20,377 nucleotides of DNA from contig CALSCR010002821.1 in the NCBI GenBank assembly GCA_943704495.1, positions 1-20,377 of the forward strand, given 5' to 3'. The position numbers and the translations under genes are program-made. This document shows positions 8,362-17,790 of this stretch, one piece after another. Every line of letters begins with the position of its first letter. Position 1 is the first letter of the stretch. The stretch comes from Pigoraptor chileana (taxonomy: Eukaryota; Opisthokonta; Filasterea). The notes under the pieces were generated by a model, which saw only the letters and a list, made by a program, of their open reading frames with translations, had not been told where the DNA came from and made no database searches.

Positions 8362-10545
8362 ATGGCGGCATCCATATTGCGCACGGTGCGGCTGCTGCGA
8401 ACTGTGGCGGTTGCGCAGTCGCATGATGCATGTGTGCACGCGCGATCCTTGCACACTGCAACATCCACTGCAACATCCACTGCAACATCCACTGCAACAA
8501 CTCATCTTCTCTTCGGCGTACACTCCCCATCACAAGTCAACGCACGCTCGCGCATAATATCATCATATCTGTCATCATACAACCTGCGCTATGGATTAGA
8601 GAGTGCCCGTGTTGTCTGCATCCGCCACTTTCATGCATCTCTGCCTAGCCTTGCCCGAAGATCAAATCGACACTCACTAGCCAACGTCTTGCGCCATCAA
8701 AACAACCCCAACGGAGCCCGAACAGCTCCGCGAATCAGCAAAGATGGGCGACCAATGAGGATTCATCCAGTCGCACTTTCGCTGAAAGCAAGGAGACGAA
8801 GGACGTCGCCGCTGTTATTGAAGGAGATTGAGGAGAAGAAGGCCGCGTGCAGAAACTTGCGGGATCCCAAGGAGCGACGCGAAAAAGTCAAGGAAATCCG
8901 AGGTCTTTTGGCGGACGCAGGGCTGCGGAAATACTCATATCGCGATAACAAACGGGGGGTCTGGGTTCGTCCGGAGCGAAGGACGACAAAAGATGCGTAT
9001 TACTTCACCATGAAAATCTCAGAGGCGGGGGATGCCGGAGATGCTCGCAAGGCGTACGAAATCTTCGACGACATGATTGCAAATGATACATATCCCAAAC
9101 CGAAGGTGTTTAACGCGCTTATTGACGCCGCCGGAAAGGCCGGATGGGGTCGTCGCGCGCTTCGCACGTTTATTGATATGCGGAAGCGAAGGATGCCACC
9201 GGATCAATCCACGTTCACGTCGCTATTCACTGCGTGTGCCAACAACGCAGGTGGTCCGCTCGTGGACGACGCACGCAAACTGCGCACCACCATGCTCAAG
9301 TACGCCGATGCAAATCATGCTGTGCTCAATGCTTACATTATGGTATTTGCAAAGGCGGGGCGCATTGCAGACGCGTTTGCGGCAGTCGCAGAGGAGGTTG
9401 AGTTGCCCGATTGGCCGAACAGCAGGACGTGTGCAATCATCGCGGCTGGTTGCAGAACTGAGAGCGATCGCAAGTTGTTCGCAGAGGCAACGCTCACAAA
9501 GAAGCATGCCGACGTTCGCGTGTGGAATTCGCTCTTGAAAGCTGCTGTGGAGGGCACTGTCAATGTGTCGCCGGGCCCCGCTGACAATGCGACCAAGACG
9601 ATCGCAGGCGCAGCGGGAAGTAAAGGCGTCCCTGTGAAAGCGAGCGCGCCCAAAACACATCCCTCACTTGCAGACTCGCACATGGCCGTCCAAAAGGCAG
9701 CGTTGAGTGTTCTTTCTGAAATGGTCGATGCAAAAGTGGCGCCGACAATTCACACGTTTCAGACCCTGTTGGGAGGGCACCTGGGCGCGGGTCGGTCGGT
9801 CGTTGGGCTGAGTCCCGAGCTGGTCGCCAATGCAGTACGGGAGAGCAATATCAGCGTGGATATCGGGTTTGTGAACGGGCTTATACTCGCGCTCGGTCGA
9901 CGCAATCGGTTCAGGGAAGCAGAGGAATTGTTTGACGTTGTGACCGCCGACTCGAAGCTCAAGAAGCGTGGCTCTGACAACGCAAACACTACAAACAGGG
10001 CAGAGGCAGCAGCGGGCTCGTCGTCATCGTCGTCGTCGGAGAGGAAAATGGCTTCGTCATCCTCGCTGCAATCGCGGCAAAAGTTTGCCGATTTGCCCGG
10101 TATTTCGCACGTTGACGCAGACTTGTTCACTTGCAAGGCAATAGTGTCTGTGTGTGCGAGGAGCAGGAATGTACAGCTGGGCGAGAGGGCTCTTAATTAC
10201 GCACGAAAACGCGGATTTGCGATGTCTGTCGGCCTATTCGGTGCGCTTCTGAAGGCTGCATGTGCGGCCAACGACGGCGCAGCCGCAGCAAGGACAATTC
10301 TCTCGTGCAAGTTCGCACACATCAAAGTTGATCGTACAATGTTGTCGCAGTTGAGCGAGCGCGCGAATGCGTCGGAAGAGTTTTCCGCGGCGATTGCACC
10401 CATTCTGCTGGAGGTTGTCGGTATTAGCATTGATATGCTGAAAGCGGCATCATCGCACTCGTCCGTTTACGGCGTGAAGGGTGGTGTGGCAAGTCCAATG
10501 TCTCGTTCTTCCTCTGCGGACGATGTGGATGATGATGGCTTTGAG

Positions 10546-10577
<32 letters not shown>

Positions 10578-10827
10578 AGATCACGACGACCGCAAGTACG
10601 CTGAGCGCGGGCGTCCGCGGGGACATGTGCCAAAAGGTGGACGACATGAGGAGGGAGTGCCCCTGTATCGACAAGAGAAGGGAGTGCCCCTGTATCGGAA
10701 CATACTACTCGCCAGGACGACTGCGGAAGATCACCCCGTGGCGACGAAAGCAGAGGCGATTACGGCAAAGAGAGACGCCAGTCGCACGCCTGCTGCACAA
10801 CGTCGCACACGGCGGCCGTCCACGTGA
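8362..10827 (+). CDS. Mitochondrial pentatricopeptide repeat (PPR) protein, possibly PTCD1-like
   Basis: Intronless, 821 residues. The N-terminus (MAASILRTVRLLRTVAVAQS) is rich in Arg, Ala and Ser with no acids, as expected for a mitochondrial presequence. Helical repeats of about 35 residues are clear from 211 (YYFTMKISEAGDAGDARKAY), 247 (FNALIDAAGKAGWGRRAL), 282 (FTSLFTACANNAGG) and 319 (LNAYIMVFAKAGRIADAF). More degenerate repeats follow at about 455-560 and 600-680. PPR proteins bind organellar RNA and act in transcript maturation or translation. The repeat style resembles metazoan PTCD1, but I cannot assign orthology. The C-terminal third is low in complexity: a Ser-rich linker at about 551-573, an Asp/Ala-rich stretch at about 718-748, and a duplicated GVPLYR (765-770 and 774-779). 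Internal copies of a 12-bp repeat lie in the presequence region. Confidence 0.87.
8459..8494. repeat. 12-bp minisatellite in the PPR presequence region
   Basis: Three tandem perfect copies of CAACATCCACTG with partial copies at the edges. Read in frame it encodes repeating Thr-Ala-Thr-Ser, at about residues 32-46. The 12-bp unit keeps frame when copy number changes. Confidence 0.95.
10546..10578. repeat. GACGACGCC nonamer repeat in the PPR gene
   Basis: About three tandem copies, in frame, encoding a repeated Ala-Asp-Asp acidic stretch near the C-terminus. Confidence 0.85.
10652..10699. repeat. Short tandem duplication in the PPR gene
   Basis: The 18-base string GGGAGTGCCCCTGTATCG occurs twice at a 27-base spacing, in frame. 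It duplicates GVPLYR with an intervening QEK. Confidence 0.9.
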
Positions 10828-11653
10828 CTTGGCGTGCTTTGAATTTCCACTAATGTATCAAAAGTAAATGTATGGCCGGACCTAAACACGTTTTCGTTTT
10901 TTTAGTGTTTTTGTATTACAAGTTGAGTGTTCCGCTATTATAGTGTCGGTTGGATGCCAATTACAATCGCATTTAGCGTGTGAATGCGCACAGCGTGTGG
11001 GTGTGTGGCGCACGAAACACAAGCCATTTCGGCGGTGCCTTAGGTACTCCCTCCCTCCCGCCCCTCACACACACACACACACACCCACGTCACACACTTC
11101 CGACCTTCATACCTAAGTTTAACGAGCATGAAGCACGGCCTTCGTGTCTCAACCTCAAACGAATTTCAATTCTTTGGTTCAATTAGGAGGTTTGACTACC
11201 AAGAAACACCACAACTCCTTCAAATTCGATGTTATAAGTTTTATGCGCAAAAGGCAGCCGCAGCACAGCGCGCTTACACAAAGAATGTACACCGTGAATA
11301 CAAAACGAGGGGACGCGGGTCCAGGCACACTTGCTGCAAATATACAAGGAAAGGACAAAGAAGCACAGACGCGGGCGAATATAAAAAGCAAGCCATCGAC
11401 AGGGCTCACATGCACACACACGACATTCACTCGCGTCAAACCACAATTTAAAACAAACAAAGTGCGCATAATTTGTTTTGTTGCGCGCAAACAAACAAAC
11501 GCAAGCAAGACGGGTGGGATGTGCAGTACTGTGAGAGGACGGCAATTGGCACTGTCCACACATTGAAGACGACCAAGAAGTGATAGAGACAAAACAAGAC
11601 ATTACAGTAGTTATACACACAAATTGAATTCAGAGACAATCCCATTTGCCTAT
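10828..11653. other. Convergent intergenic region between the PPR and CYP710 genes
   Basis: About 830 bp, tail to tail. It has a T-rich stretch at 10892-10915 just past the PPR stop, an (AC)n run at 11066-11084, and A-rich sequence from 11120 to 11640. Open frames here reach about 140 codons but look like chance or repeat frames. I see no gene. Confidence 0.65.
11066..11084. repeat. (CA)n microsatellite
   Basis: Perfect CA run of about 19 bases in the convergent intergenic region. Confidence 0.93.
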
Positions 11654-13712
11654 TTAGTGGGCGGCAATCTCAATGACGCAGCCGTCAGCCGGGTAGATCG
11701 TGGGGAGGAAAATGATGTCGTCGCATCCGGGGGAGCGAATGCGCTTCGCGTCAATCTTGGTGGCCCAGAGACCCACAAAGGCCATAATGTGGTTCATCGC
11801 ATACTCGCGTCCAAGACACATGTGAGGGCCGGCGCCAAAAGCGAGAAAGTTCTTGGCATATGTCACGTCCTCGCGGCGCTCGGGAGAAAAGCGTTCAGGG
11901 TCAAACTTTTGTGCGTCGGTGAAGTTCTGAAAGTGAGATGCCCAGATGCTGGGGAGCACAATGGTGCCCTCGGGGACAGAGTAGTCGTTGCTGATGGGGC
12001 AGTCCTTGACGGCAATGTGGGGGACCATAGTCGCGGGCGGGCGGAAGCGGAGGATCTCCTTAACGACCTGTTTGTTGTGTTTGTTGTGTTTGGTTGTTGT
12101 GCAGCGACCAAAAAAACAAAACAGGAAGTTAAGAAATAATGTAATAAACACAAGAATATTATTGTCCTATAGACAAGGTATGTTGTGTGACAAATTAAAC
12201 AAACACAGAAAATGCACGTAGCACATACAAAACACACTAAGTCCCCCACATGTAAACACGCGTGTCTCACACACACACACACATCACGGGCGCTCACCTG
12301 GCGAGTGTAGACCATCTTGTCGCACTCCTCGGGGTTGAAGGGAGCGTCGTCCGGGCGGAGACGCGCCTGCTCCTCACGCACCTTCTCGAGGACATCGGGA
12401 TTCTCTGCAAGAAGCGTGCACGTCCACACAATCGACGACGTCGACGCATCCTGGCTGGCAAAGAGAAAGTCAAGAACGTGGAGCGCAATGTCTTCGTCTG
12501 TCTCATCAAACTCGGGTTCCTTGGTCGTCTCGCTAGATCCATCGACCTCGCCGGCGGCGGGATCAGCAGCAGTCTCTCCGTCCTTGTTCTTGTCATTCTC
12601 AACAGCCTCCATCCACACGTCCAACAGGCACTGCGACGACTCTCCACCGGTCATGCGCTCGCGCGACTTCTGCACACACTCGACGAGGATCTCAACAATC
12701 TTGCCACGTGCACGGATAGCGTGCCAGAGGGTCGTTCCAGGGAGATTCAGGGGGAAGGCAAGCATGCCCTCGTTCATAACATTGTAAAGCTTGGCAAATG
12801 TCTCGCGGCGCTCTGAGGTCATGTAGGGTCCGACAAACACATTGGTCGATGTAACAATGTTGAGATCGCGCGCAAGGGGACGCATCTCGATCGGCTGCAT
12901 TTCATAGGGACGACATTATATTATACATATAAAAAATTCAACTTAGTTTGCGTGTTCTTTCCACATGTCATTTTTGCAGAAACGACACAAGGAGGATATG
13001 AAGCAATGGAAAAAAGGAACTCTTTGAAACAACGAATTGCGTGCACACACAAGCCAACATATAGAAGGCACACACCTTGGGCATGCGGAGCCACTGGTCA
13101 ATGTGCTCGCGGATCTCGCGCTCCTGGATTTCAAGGTAAACACGGAGGGCCTTGCGGGTGAAGAGGGGGAGAAGACGCTTTCGGAGGGCCTTGTGGGGCG
13201 GGCCGTTCATGAAGGCAATGTTGTTGTCTCCGAGGATGCGCTTGGCACCAAGCGTGAGGATCAGACGGAAGCTGTCGGCAGTGTTGGCAAACACCTTGCG
13301 GGTCGCCTCGAGATCAGCGCTAAAGATGACAAACCTGTAAGGAATTTGGTACAAGTGTGCGACTGTTGGTTGGGTTTCTGTTTTCGGAACAGTTATGAAA
13401 ACAAACAAAGTTCCGACAAGAAAGATCCAGATAAACAAAATTCATTATGTAAATAACTTCGTTGCAAGGTATGGATCACAAATAGAACACTCACTTTCCG
13501 ACGAGGCAGTTCCACGAGATGGGTCCGTACTTCTCCTGGATGTCATAGTACTCAAAAGGCCGCTTAATCATGTGGAAGATTGTGCCAAAGAAAGGAGGTG
13601 TGACAGAGGGTCCAGGAAGATTCTTGCGCTTGCGCCACAGCGAGTGCTGCTCGTAGGCAGCGTACGCCGACACCACCGTCAGGAGGAGGACAACCGCCTC
13701 AATGAGAACCAT
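11654..13712 (-). CDS. CYP710: Cytochrome P450 sterol C-22 desaturase (CYP710/CYP61, ERG5-type)
   Basis: Four exons on the minus strand: 13712-13495, 13334-13076, 12894-12298, 12067-11654. They give 495 residues, the usual length. It introduces the C22-C23 double bond in the side chain of ergosterol- or stigmasterol-type sterols and works as an ER-anchored P450 with a reductase. Features: N-terminal membrane anchor 2-20; LPGP hinge 32-35; I-helix FLFASQDAST at 302-311; ExxR as E362-ILR365; RFRPPATMVPH at 365-375, a strong CYP710/CYP61 signature; PERF region 416-418; heme loop FLAFGAGPHMCLG with C442 as the thiolate ligand; C-terminal YPADGC. An acidic insertion (about 257-292, rich in D, E and K) precedes the I-helix and is not part of the plant enzyme as I recall it. 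Introns are 13335-13494, 12895-13075 and 12068-12297, phases 2, 0 and 0. Confidence 0.95.
12268..12282. repeat. Short (CA)n run in a CYP710 intron
   Basis: Lies just inside the donor of the last CYP710 intron; on the coding strand it reads as (GT)n about 15 bases after the splice site. Confidence 0.9.
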
Positions 13713-14063
13713 TTTCGAGCCTGGTAAAAGATTAAGACATGCACAGAGTCAGGACAGCACACAGTAATCACAGTCAGTTCAAGTGAATTACGGTGAAGGT
13801 GGCAGCCACCAAAGAAGTGTTTCACTCACTTTGAGCGAAATCGCAAGCGCCCCTCGAGATATGGTAAGGAAAAAGTATACAAGAGTTGGACATGGAATGA
13901 AGGAGTATGGCCACATACATGAAGCAATTGCCAGGTGGGGAGACTGAGCGAGAGAGACACCACGCAACCCAAGCAAGGGAAGGACACGTGCGTGTTGGTG
14001 CCGCGCTTGCCTGCGTTGCCGATGAGATTGATACAGTGTACCGTGAAAGAGCGGGAAAGAGTG

Positions 14064-14088
14064 GGAGAGAGAGGGAGAGAGAGAGAGA

Positions 14089-14169
<81 letters not shown>

Positions 14170-14190
14170 TGTGTGTGTGTGTGTGTATGT
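14064..14190. repeat. Compound (GA)n(GT)n microsatellite
   Basis: A purine-only GA tract of about 100 bases runs directly into about 20 bases of GT. It lies about 350-480 bp upstream of the CYP710 start codon. Long GA/CT mirror tracts can form triplex DNA and bind GAGA-type factors in other eukaryotes, but there is no direct evidence for that here. Confidence 0.97.
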
Positions 14191-14263
14191 GACTCTCTCA
14201 GTGAGGACATCGGCAAACATGTGCCGTGCTCCACTTGCCCGTCAACAGAGAGAGAGTGGCTGT

Positions 14264-14356
14264 TCACTATGGTCTCACTATGGGCTCACTATGGAACAAA
14301 GCCCTCACTATGGCGTCCCAAACGGCGTGTATGGGCACAGTATGGACTCACTATGC
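14264..14356. repeat. Cluster of TCACTATGG direct repeats, helically spaced
   Basis: Perfect TCACTATGG copies begin at 14264, 14275, 14286 and 14305. A one-mismatch copy (TCACTATGC) begins at 14348, and there are looser GTATGG copies at about 14329 and 14340. The first three are spaced exactly 11 bp apart. The cluster sits upstream of CYP710, next to the GA tract. It may be a protein-binding array or a degenerate minisatellite. Confidence 0.85.
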
Positions 14357-14427
14357 CATCGTACAAAGTGAACGGGGCAGTCACTCGCTCGCATGCGATT
14401 GGTCGACAGCCCTCAGTCGAACGTCGC

Positions 14428-14437
14428 ATTGGCCAAT
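14428..14437. promoter_or_regulatory. Palindromic CCAAT box (ATTGGCCAAT)
   Basis: A perfect 10-bp palindrome carrying a CCAAT motif on each strand, with another ATTGG about 30 bp away at 14398-14402. CCAAT is the NF-Y site. It is about 720 bp from the CYP710 ATG, so assignment to that promoter is uncertain. Confidence 0.4.
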
Positions 14438-14774
14438 CAGAGTGCCCGATGGTGTGAGACGCTTTCTGGCGCGCCCGTATGCCCATATGGGGCAGTCGTG
14501 TTGATTAATCACCTTTTTGGGATTATTGGGAATTGTAGACCTTATTAGGACATACTGTGTCCGGGCTACCTTTCCTATATGCTTCCACAACAGCAACGAA
14601 GCAACGTTATAACATTTTTTCAAACCACATAACTCACATGCAACATATAGATATAAGCACAAGTAAACAGCAGAGTTATTATTCTTTATATGCGCTGTCA
14701 TAATAGCCGTGAACAGCAAAAATAAACTCGTGGGGTGGTTCAGCAGAGTGGCAACGTCATGAACACATCGCAAT

Positions 14775-16023
14775 TTACGCACGCGGAAGCAGCCTCAGGG
14801 CTTCCCTGAGTGCCGCAGTGAACGAAACGCGCTCGTCCCGTGTCTTTGCCTCCAACTCGAGGTTTGTGTTGTCGCCGACAATGATGAATGTCTGGATTCG
14901 CACGCCTGCGAAAAATAGAGGCAGGAAAATATATTTCCAAGAAAATAAATATTTCAAGCCCCAACAAGTGATTCAAAAATAAAAAACATGCGCACAAATC
15001 ACATAAGTACCGCAAAATAACACATACCTGCACCATCGGGCTCCTTTCGTACGTCTTGCACTTCGCTTATGCGATCGACGGCAATAAGGCACTTGAAGTT
15101 TGGCTCGCCAGACTCGGCGTCCTCTACCTTCAGATATCTGGACAAGTTACAATACCATAAATCAAGTTAGTATTCCCAAAACAGACAACATATTACGATC
15201 AAAAAGGTATGCGAGAGTGACACTTCACACCGACCTGTGATTGGGAAGTAGCACCATTTTCACGATGCCTGTCTTGCCGTCGCGATGGGCACGAAAGAAG
15301 CTCCCTGCATATGCACACCAGAGCGAGACGACTAGTGTTCAGTTTCCTTCTCGCGATAGCCATAGAATGACAATAGCTGCCGACTCTGACGCTCCCGGCA
15401 CGACTGACAGGGAAAGCACCCTCCACGAATCAACACAAATACGCAACAACAACGCACCTTTAAGAAGCAGCTTGAGATGACGATCGAAAAACTCGCTCTC
15501 GCGAGACGCCGTCGGAATGCACTTCACGCAAACCCGGGCGGGATCGACATAGCCGAGGCGAGGAAGAGGCATTAGTGTGTCGCAGCAAGAGCTACAGAGA
15601 AGCACACCACACCGGCGGCAGTGGTGCTATTGTTTTGGAGCGAGCACAAAGAGCAGACGAAAGCGACAACTTTAGCAAGGATCCATTGAACACTCAGTTA
15701 TGTTGCAGCGCAGTGGTATTTAAAACACTTTGCAATGACCGTTACATTTGCAGATCTGCCCAGGAAAAACGCCAACATTGGCCCAAACTCACCCTTCGGT
15801 TAAATATGCCAAACGACGACTTGCAGTACGAGCACATATTCAACGACATGTCATCCATCCAGCGGGGTTCCTCAAGGGTGAAAGGCGACGCATCTTCGTC
15901 CTCCTGAGCAATCATTCTGAGACCGCCAACGCCCGTAACAAGCCTCTTTTGTATGTCCTGCATACTGGACGACCTGCGCCTCATATGAGGAGGCTGAGGC
16001 TGTGCAGACTGAACCTCAGTCAT
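14775..16023 (-). CDS. ZFYVE21: ZFYVE21-type FYVE zinc-finger protein with C-terminal PH-like domain
   Basis: Five exons on the minus strand: 16023-15793, 15626-15458, 15304-15235, 15137-15028, 14905-14775. They give 236 residues, against 234 or so in human ZFYVE21. The N-terminus has the family block GLRMIAQ followed by SPFTLEEPRW (34-55). The FYVE finger spans 55-115: W55xxD, then eight zinc cysteines C64, C67, C80, C83, C88, C91, C110, C113. The PI3P-binding core RRHHCRRCG (76-84) is split by a phase-0 intron after R77, and the RVC motif is at 108-110. EFFDRHLKLLLKG then leads into a PH-like domain (about 120-230). The animal protein is an endosomal and focal-adhesion PI3P-binding factor; the same binding is expected here, the cellular role less so. 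All splice sites are GT-AG and phases close. Confidence 0.95.
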
Positions 16024-16034
16024 TTTCGAAGTGA

Positions 16035-16544
16035 ATGAGATTAAACGAGAAAGCTATTCTTGGTCAATATCGACCGTGGAAATCTAGAAAAAGTCGACCT
16101 TCAACGCGGTCGAATTGGGCGTGTCCGTTCTCTTTGTACGAGGATGTCGCCGATCATCACACGCAGGTTGACAGACTCCACCAGTTCCCTCGCTTACAGC
16201 GCTGGTATGTTGGGGTGTCTCTTTTAGCCCGCTTGGACCACTTATTGATGGAAACAAACGTGAAAAAAACGGAAGGAAGACGAATGCGCAGAGAATCGAT
16301 GACGCACGCACGTTCAAAAGTAAAAAGACACAAACAAAGGCAACTTCTTGGTTCGAGCGGAAAGTCACAGAACCCACTAAGTGCAAATTCACTGAAATTT
16401 CCAAGTTGCAAGAGAAAAAGTGCAGACTTTCAGCACTGTAGCCTATTTGGCATTGTGTGGAAAATACAGCAAGTGGATGATAAAGTGGAGAAAAAAAAAC
16501 AAAGACTTGCAATTGGGAGGATTTTACTCCACTCTGATCCGTAG
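16035..16544 (+). CDS. Unidentified 169-codon open frame (doubtful)
   Basis: An ATG frame that begins 12 bases from the ZFYVE21 start codon on the other strand. The predicted product is basic, rich in Lys, Arg and Ser, with no recognisable domain, signal or membrane segment. It would overlap the ZFYVE21 promoter. It could be a young orphan gene, but chance is at least as likely because a 142-codon frame also runs on the opposite strand here. Confidence 0.15.
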   Translation: MRLNEKAILGQYRPWKSRKSRPSTRSNWACPFSLYEDVADHHTQVDRLHQFPRLQRWYVGVSLLARLDHLLMETNVKKTEGRRMRRESMTHARSKVKRHKQRQLLGSSGKSQNPLSANSLKFPSCKRKSADFQHCSLFGIVWKIQQVDDKVEKKKQRLAIGRILLHSDP

Positions 16545-16560
16545 TGAGTCTGTGTGAATT

Positions 16561-17013
16561 TTGCGCGCTCCGTCACCACTCAGAAGCAAAGTCATAAACT
16601 GCGCCGATTCGTTCAAAAAACATACTTCAATTGCGCACCCTATAAATGTTTGGCATCGGCACTGTTTATTTGAAGATTTTCTAATTCATGGCTATAAAAT
16701 CGTCGCAGAATCCAATATAAGATTGGAATGGGGTTGGGTTTCTTCGTTTTTGGAATGTTTCACTTCGCAAGTTCAAGAGAATTTACACGGGATTTACTCT
16801 TATCACGTGACAAGAGTTAATTTACGCGCAAGCACTGGCGTCATTCAACAATCAGGGTTGGTTGTGACACGAGGACTTGACCGGCGGACGACCAATCTGA
16901 CTAAGCATACCTTCACCAACAAAAAAACTGTGCTAACAACACACATTATACACGCACACGCGCGCACACAACACACACACCATCTGGTATGGGTGAACAA
17001 TAGCTGCCGTTAA
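16561..17013 (+). CDS. Unidentified 150-codon open frame (doubtful)
   Basis: A second open frame shortly downstream of the previous one and in a different frame. Its last third is read through a CA-rich microsatellite-like stretch (Thr, His and Ala runs), which argues against coding. No domain is recognised. Confidence 0.1.
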   Translation: MRAPSPLRSKVINCADSFKKHTSIAHPINVWHRHCLFEDFLIHGYKIVAESNIRLEWGWVSSFLECFTSQVQENLHGIYSYHVTRVNLRASTGVIQQSGLVVTRGLDRRTTNLTKHTFTNKKTVLTTHIIHAHARTQHTHHLVWVNNSCR

Positions 17014-17115
17014 ATAATTGATTTATGAGTTGTTGAAAATCAAGTTTAAAATTCGACTCAGAAACGTTTCATCCCATCCTTTGAACAAACTTTGCAAGAC
17101 GGCGAACATCCAACC

Positions 17116-17790
17116 ATGACTCTTATTGTCGGAGTGAAGACGTGCATAGAGCGCGTCCGTGCCACCAAGTTACACGAGCATCCTGCGCTTCAGCCAGTTC
17201 GTGCCGCCGCTATTGCCGCGCTTCCTGTTTTCCGCCCGTATGTGCAACGCCTCGCGAGCGATGACGTGGTTCGGGCCGTAAACTCGTTTGTCGTCGACCA
17301 TCCTGTGCTAACGACCTACCTCTGCATCTTGGGGGCGTTTACCGCATTTCCTTTTGCGTGTTTTTTCGGATTCGTTCTTGCGACGCTCATTGGCGCTGCA
17401 ATAACGTTTATTATCGTTGAGTCATCTCTCTTGCTGGGCGCTCTCCTCTTTCTGACGGCCGTGGTCTGCGGGTGTGTCGTCGCCGCAGCGGGTGCGACTG
17501 CGTTCGCAGTTGTTGCCTATCATGCTATCTCTTTGTCTCTTCGCATCGCGCGGGACCTTTTCGGCATCAATCTACTCGCCAATGTTCAGTACGACCTTGC
17601 AGCCAATTGCAAGGAACAATCATCAACTTTCCTGACGACATCTGTCGAGTCCGTTGTGCCTCCGAAACAGCAAGTGGAAGACATTGCAGCGACAGAGGTT
17701 GTGAGCTTGGTGGCTCCAGTCCCATCCAAGCAGTCGATCGACTCGGTTGTCCAAGATACTGTCGATGTTGTTGCGGAAGGCAACGCATAG
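17116..17790 (+). CDS. LDAF1: Promethin/LDAF1-like lipid-droplet assembly protein
   Basis: Intronless, 224 residues from the ATG at 17116; a frame extension upstream has only a TTG and is not used. A short, basic, amphipathic N-terminal part (1-60) is followed by DHPVLTTYL (61-69), then about 75 hydrophobic residues (64-139) that fit two membrane hairpins, with an isolated Glu (E102, in FIIVESSLLLG) between them. The same layout of a HPxL start, a phenylalanine-rich first segment and a central Glu is found in animal promethin/LDAF1, which partners seipin in the ER at sites of lipid-droplet formation. The C-terminal 70 residues are polar and Val/Ser-rich, with no domain I recognise. Sequence similarity in such proteins is weak, so a different hairpin protein (a reticulon-like or other oleosin-like protein) remains possible. 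Confidence 0.65.
   Translation: MTLIVGVKTCIERVRATKLHEHPALQPVRAAAIAALPVFRPYVQRLASDDVVRAVNSFVVDHPVLTTYLCILGAFTAFPFACFFGFVLATLIGAAITFIIVESSLLLGALLFLTAVVCGCVVAAAGATAFAVVAYHAISLSLRIARDLFGINLLANVQYDLAANCKEQSSTFLTTSVESVVPPKQQVEDIAATEVVSLVAPVPSKQSIDSVVQDTVDVVAEGNA

Larger units (their letters stand above)
13713..14774. other. CYP710 upstream region and ZFYVE21 3' flank
   Basis: About 1.06 kb. From the CYP710 start outward it holds non-repetitive sequence to about 14040, a compound GA/GT microsatellite, a cluster of TCACTATGG repeats, a palindromic CCAAT box and then the 3' flank of ZFYVE21. No gene is visible. Open frames across the microsatellite encode only Arg-Glu or Ser-Leu repeats. Confidence 0.65.
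16024..17115. promoter_or_regulatory. Divergent region between ZFYVE21 (-) and the LDAF1-like gene (+)
   Basis: 1.09 kb between start codons. It contains TATA-like CTATAAAT (16641-16648) and GCTATAAAAT (16691-16700), a palindromic TCACGTGA E-box (16803-16810), and a CA-rich stretch at about 16939-16981. Two consecutive plus-strand open frames (16035-16544 and 16561-17013) fill much of the space and are listed separately. Which elements drive which gene cannot be told from sequence. Confidence 0.45.

Noticed and set aside
11624-12816. Plus-strand frames across the CYP710 gene
   Set aside because: Antisense shadows of exons with P450 heme, ExxR and I-helix motifs on the other strand.
13788-14371. 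Frames of 130-160 codons with Ser-Leu or Arg-Glu repeats
   Set aside because: They are translations of the GA/GT microsatellite in different frames.
17092-17115. Upstream extension of the LDAF1-like protein
   Set aside because: It would need a TTG start. The ATG at 17116 begins a plausible N-terminus and leaves the domain complete.
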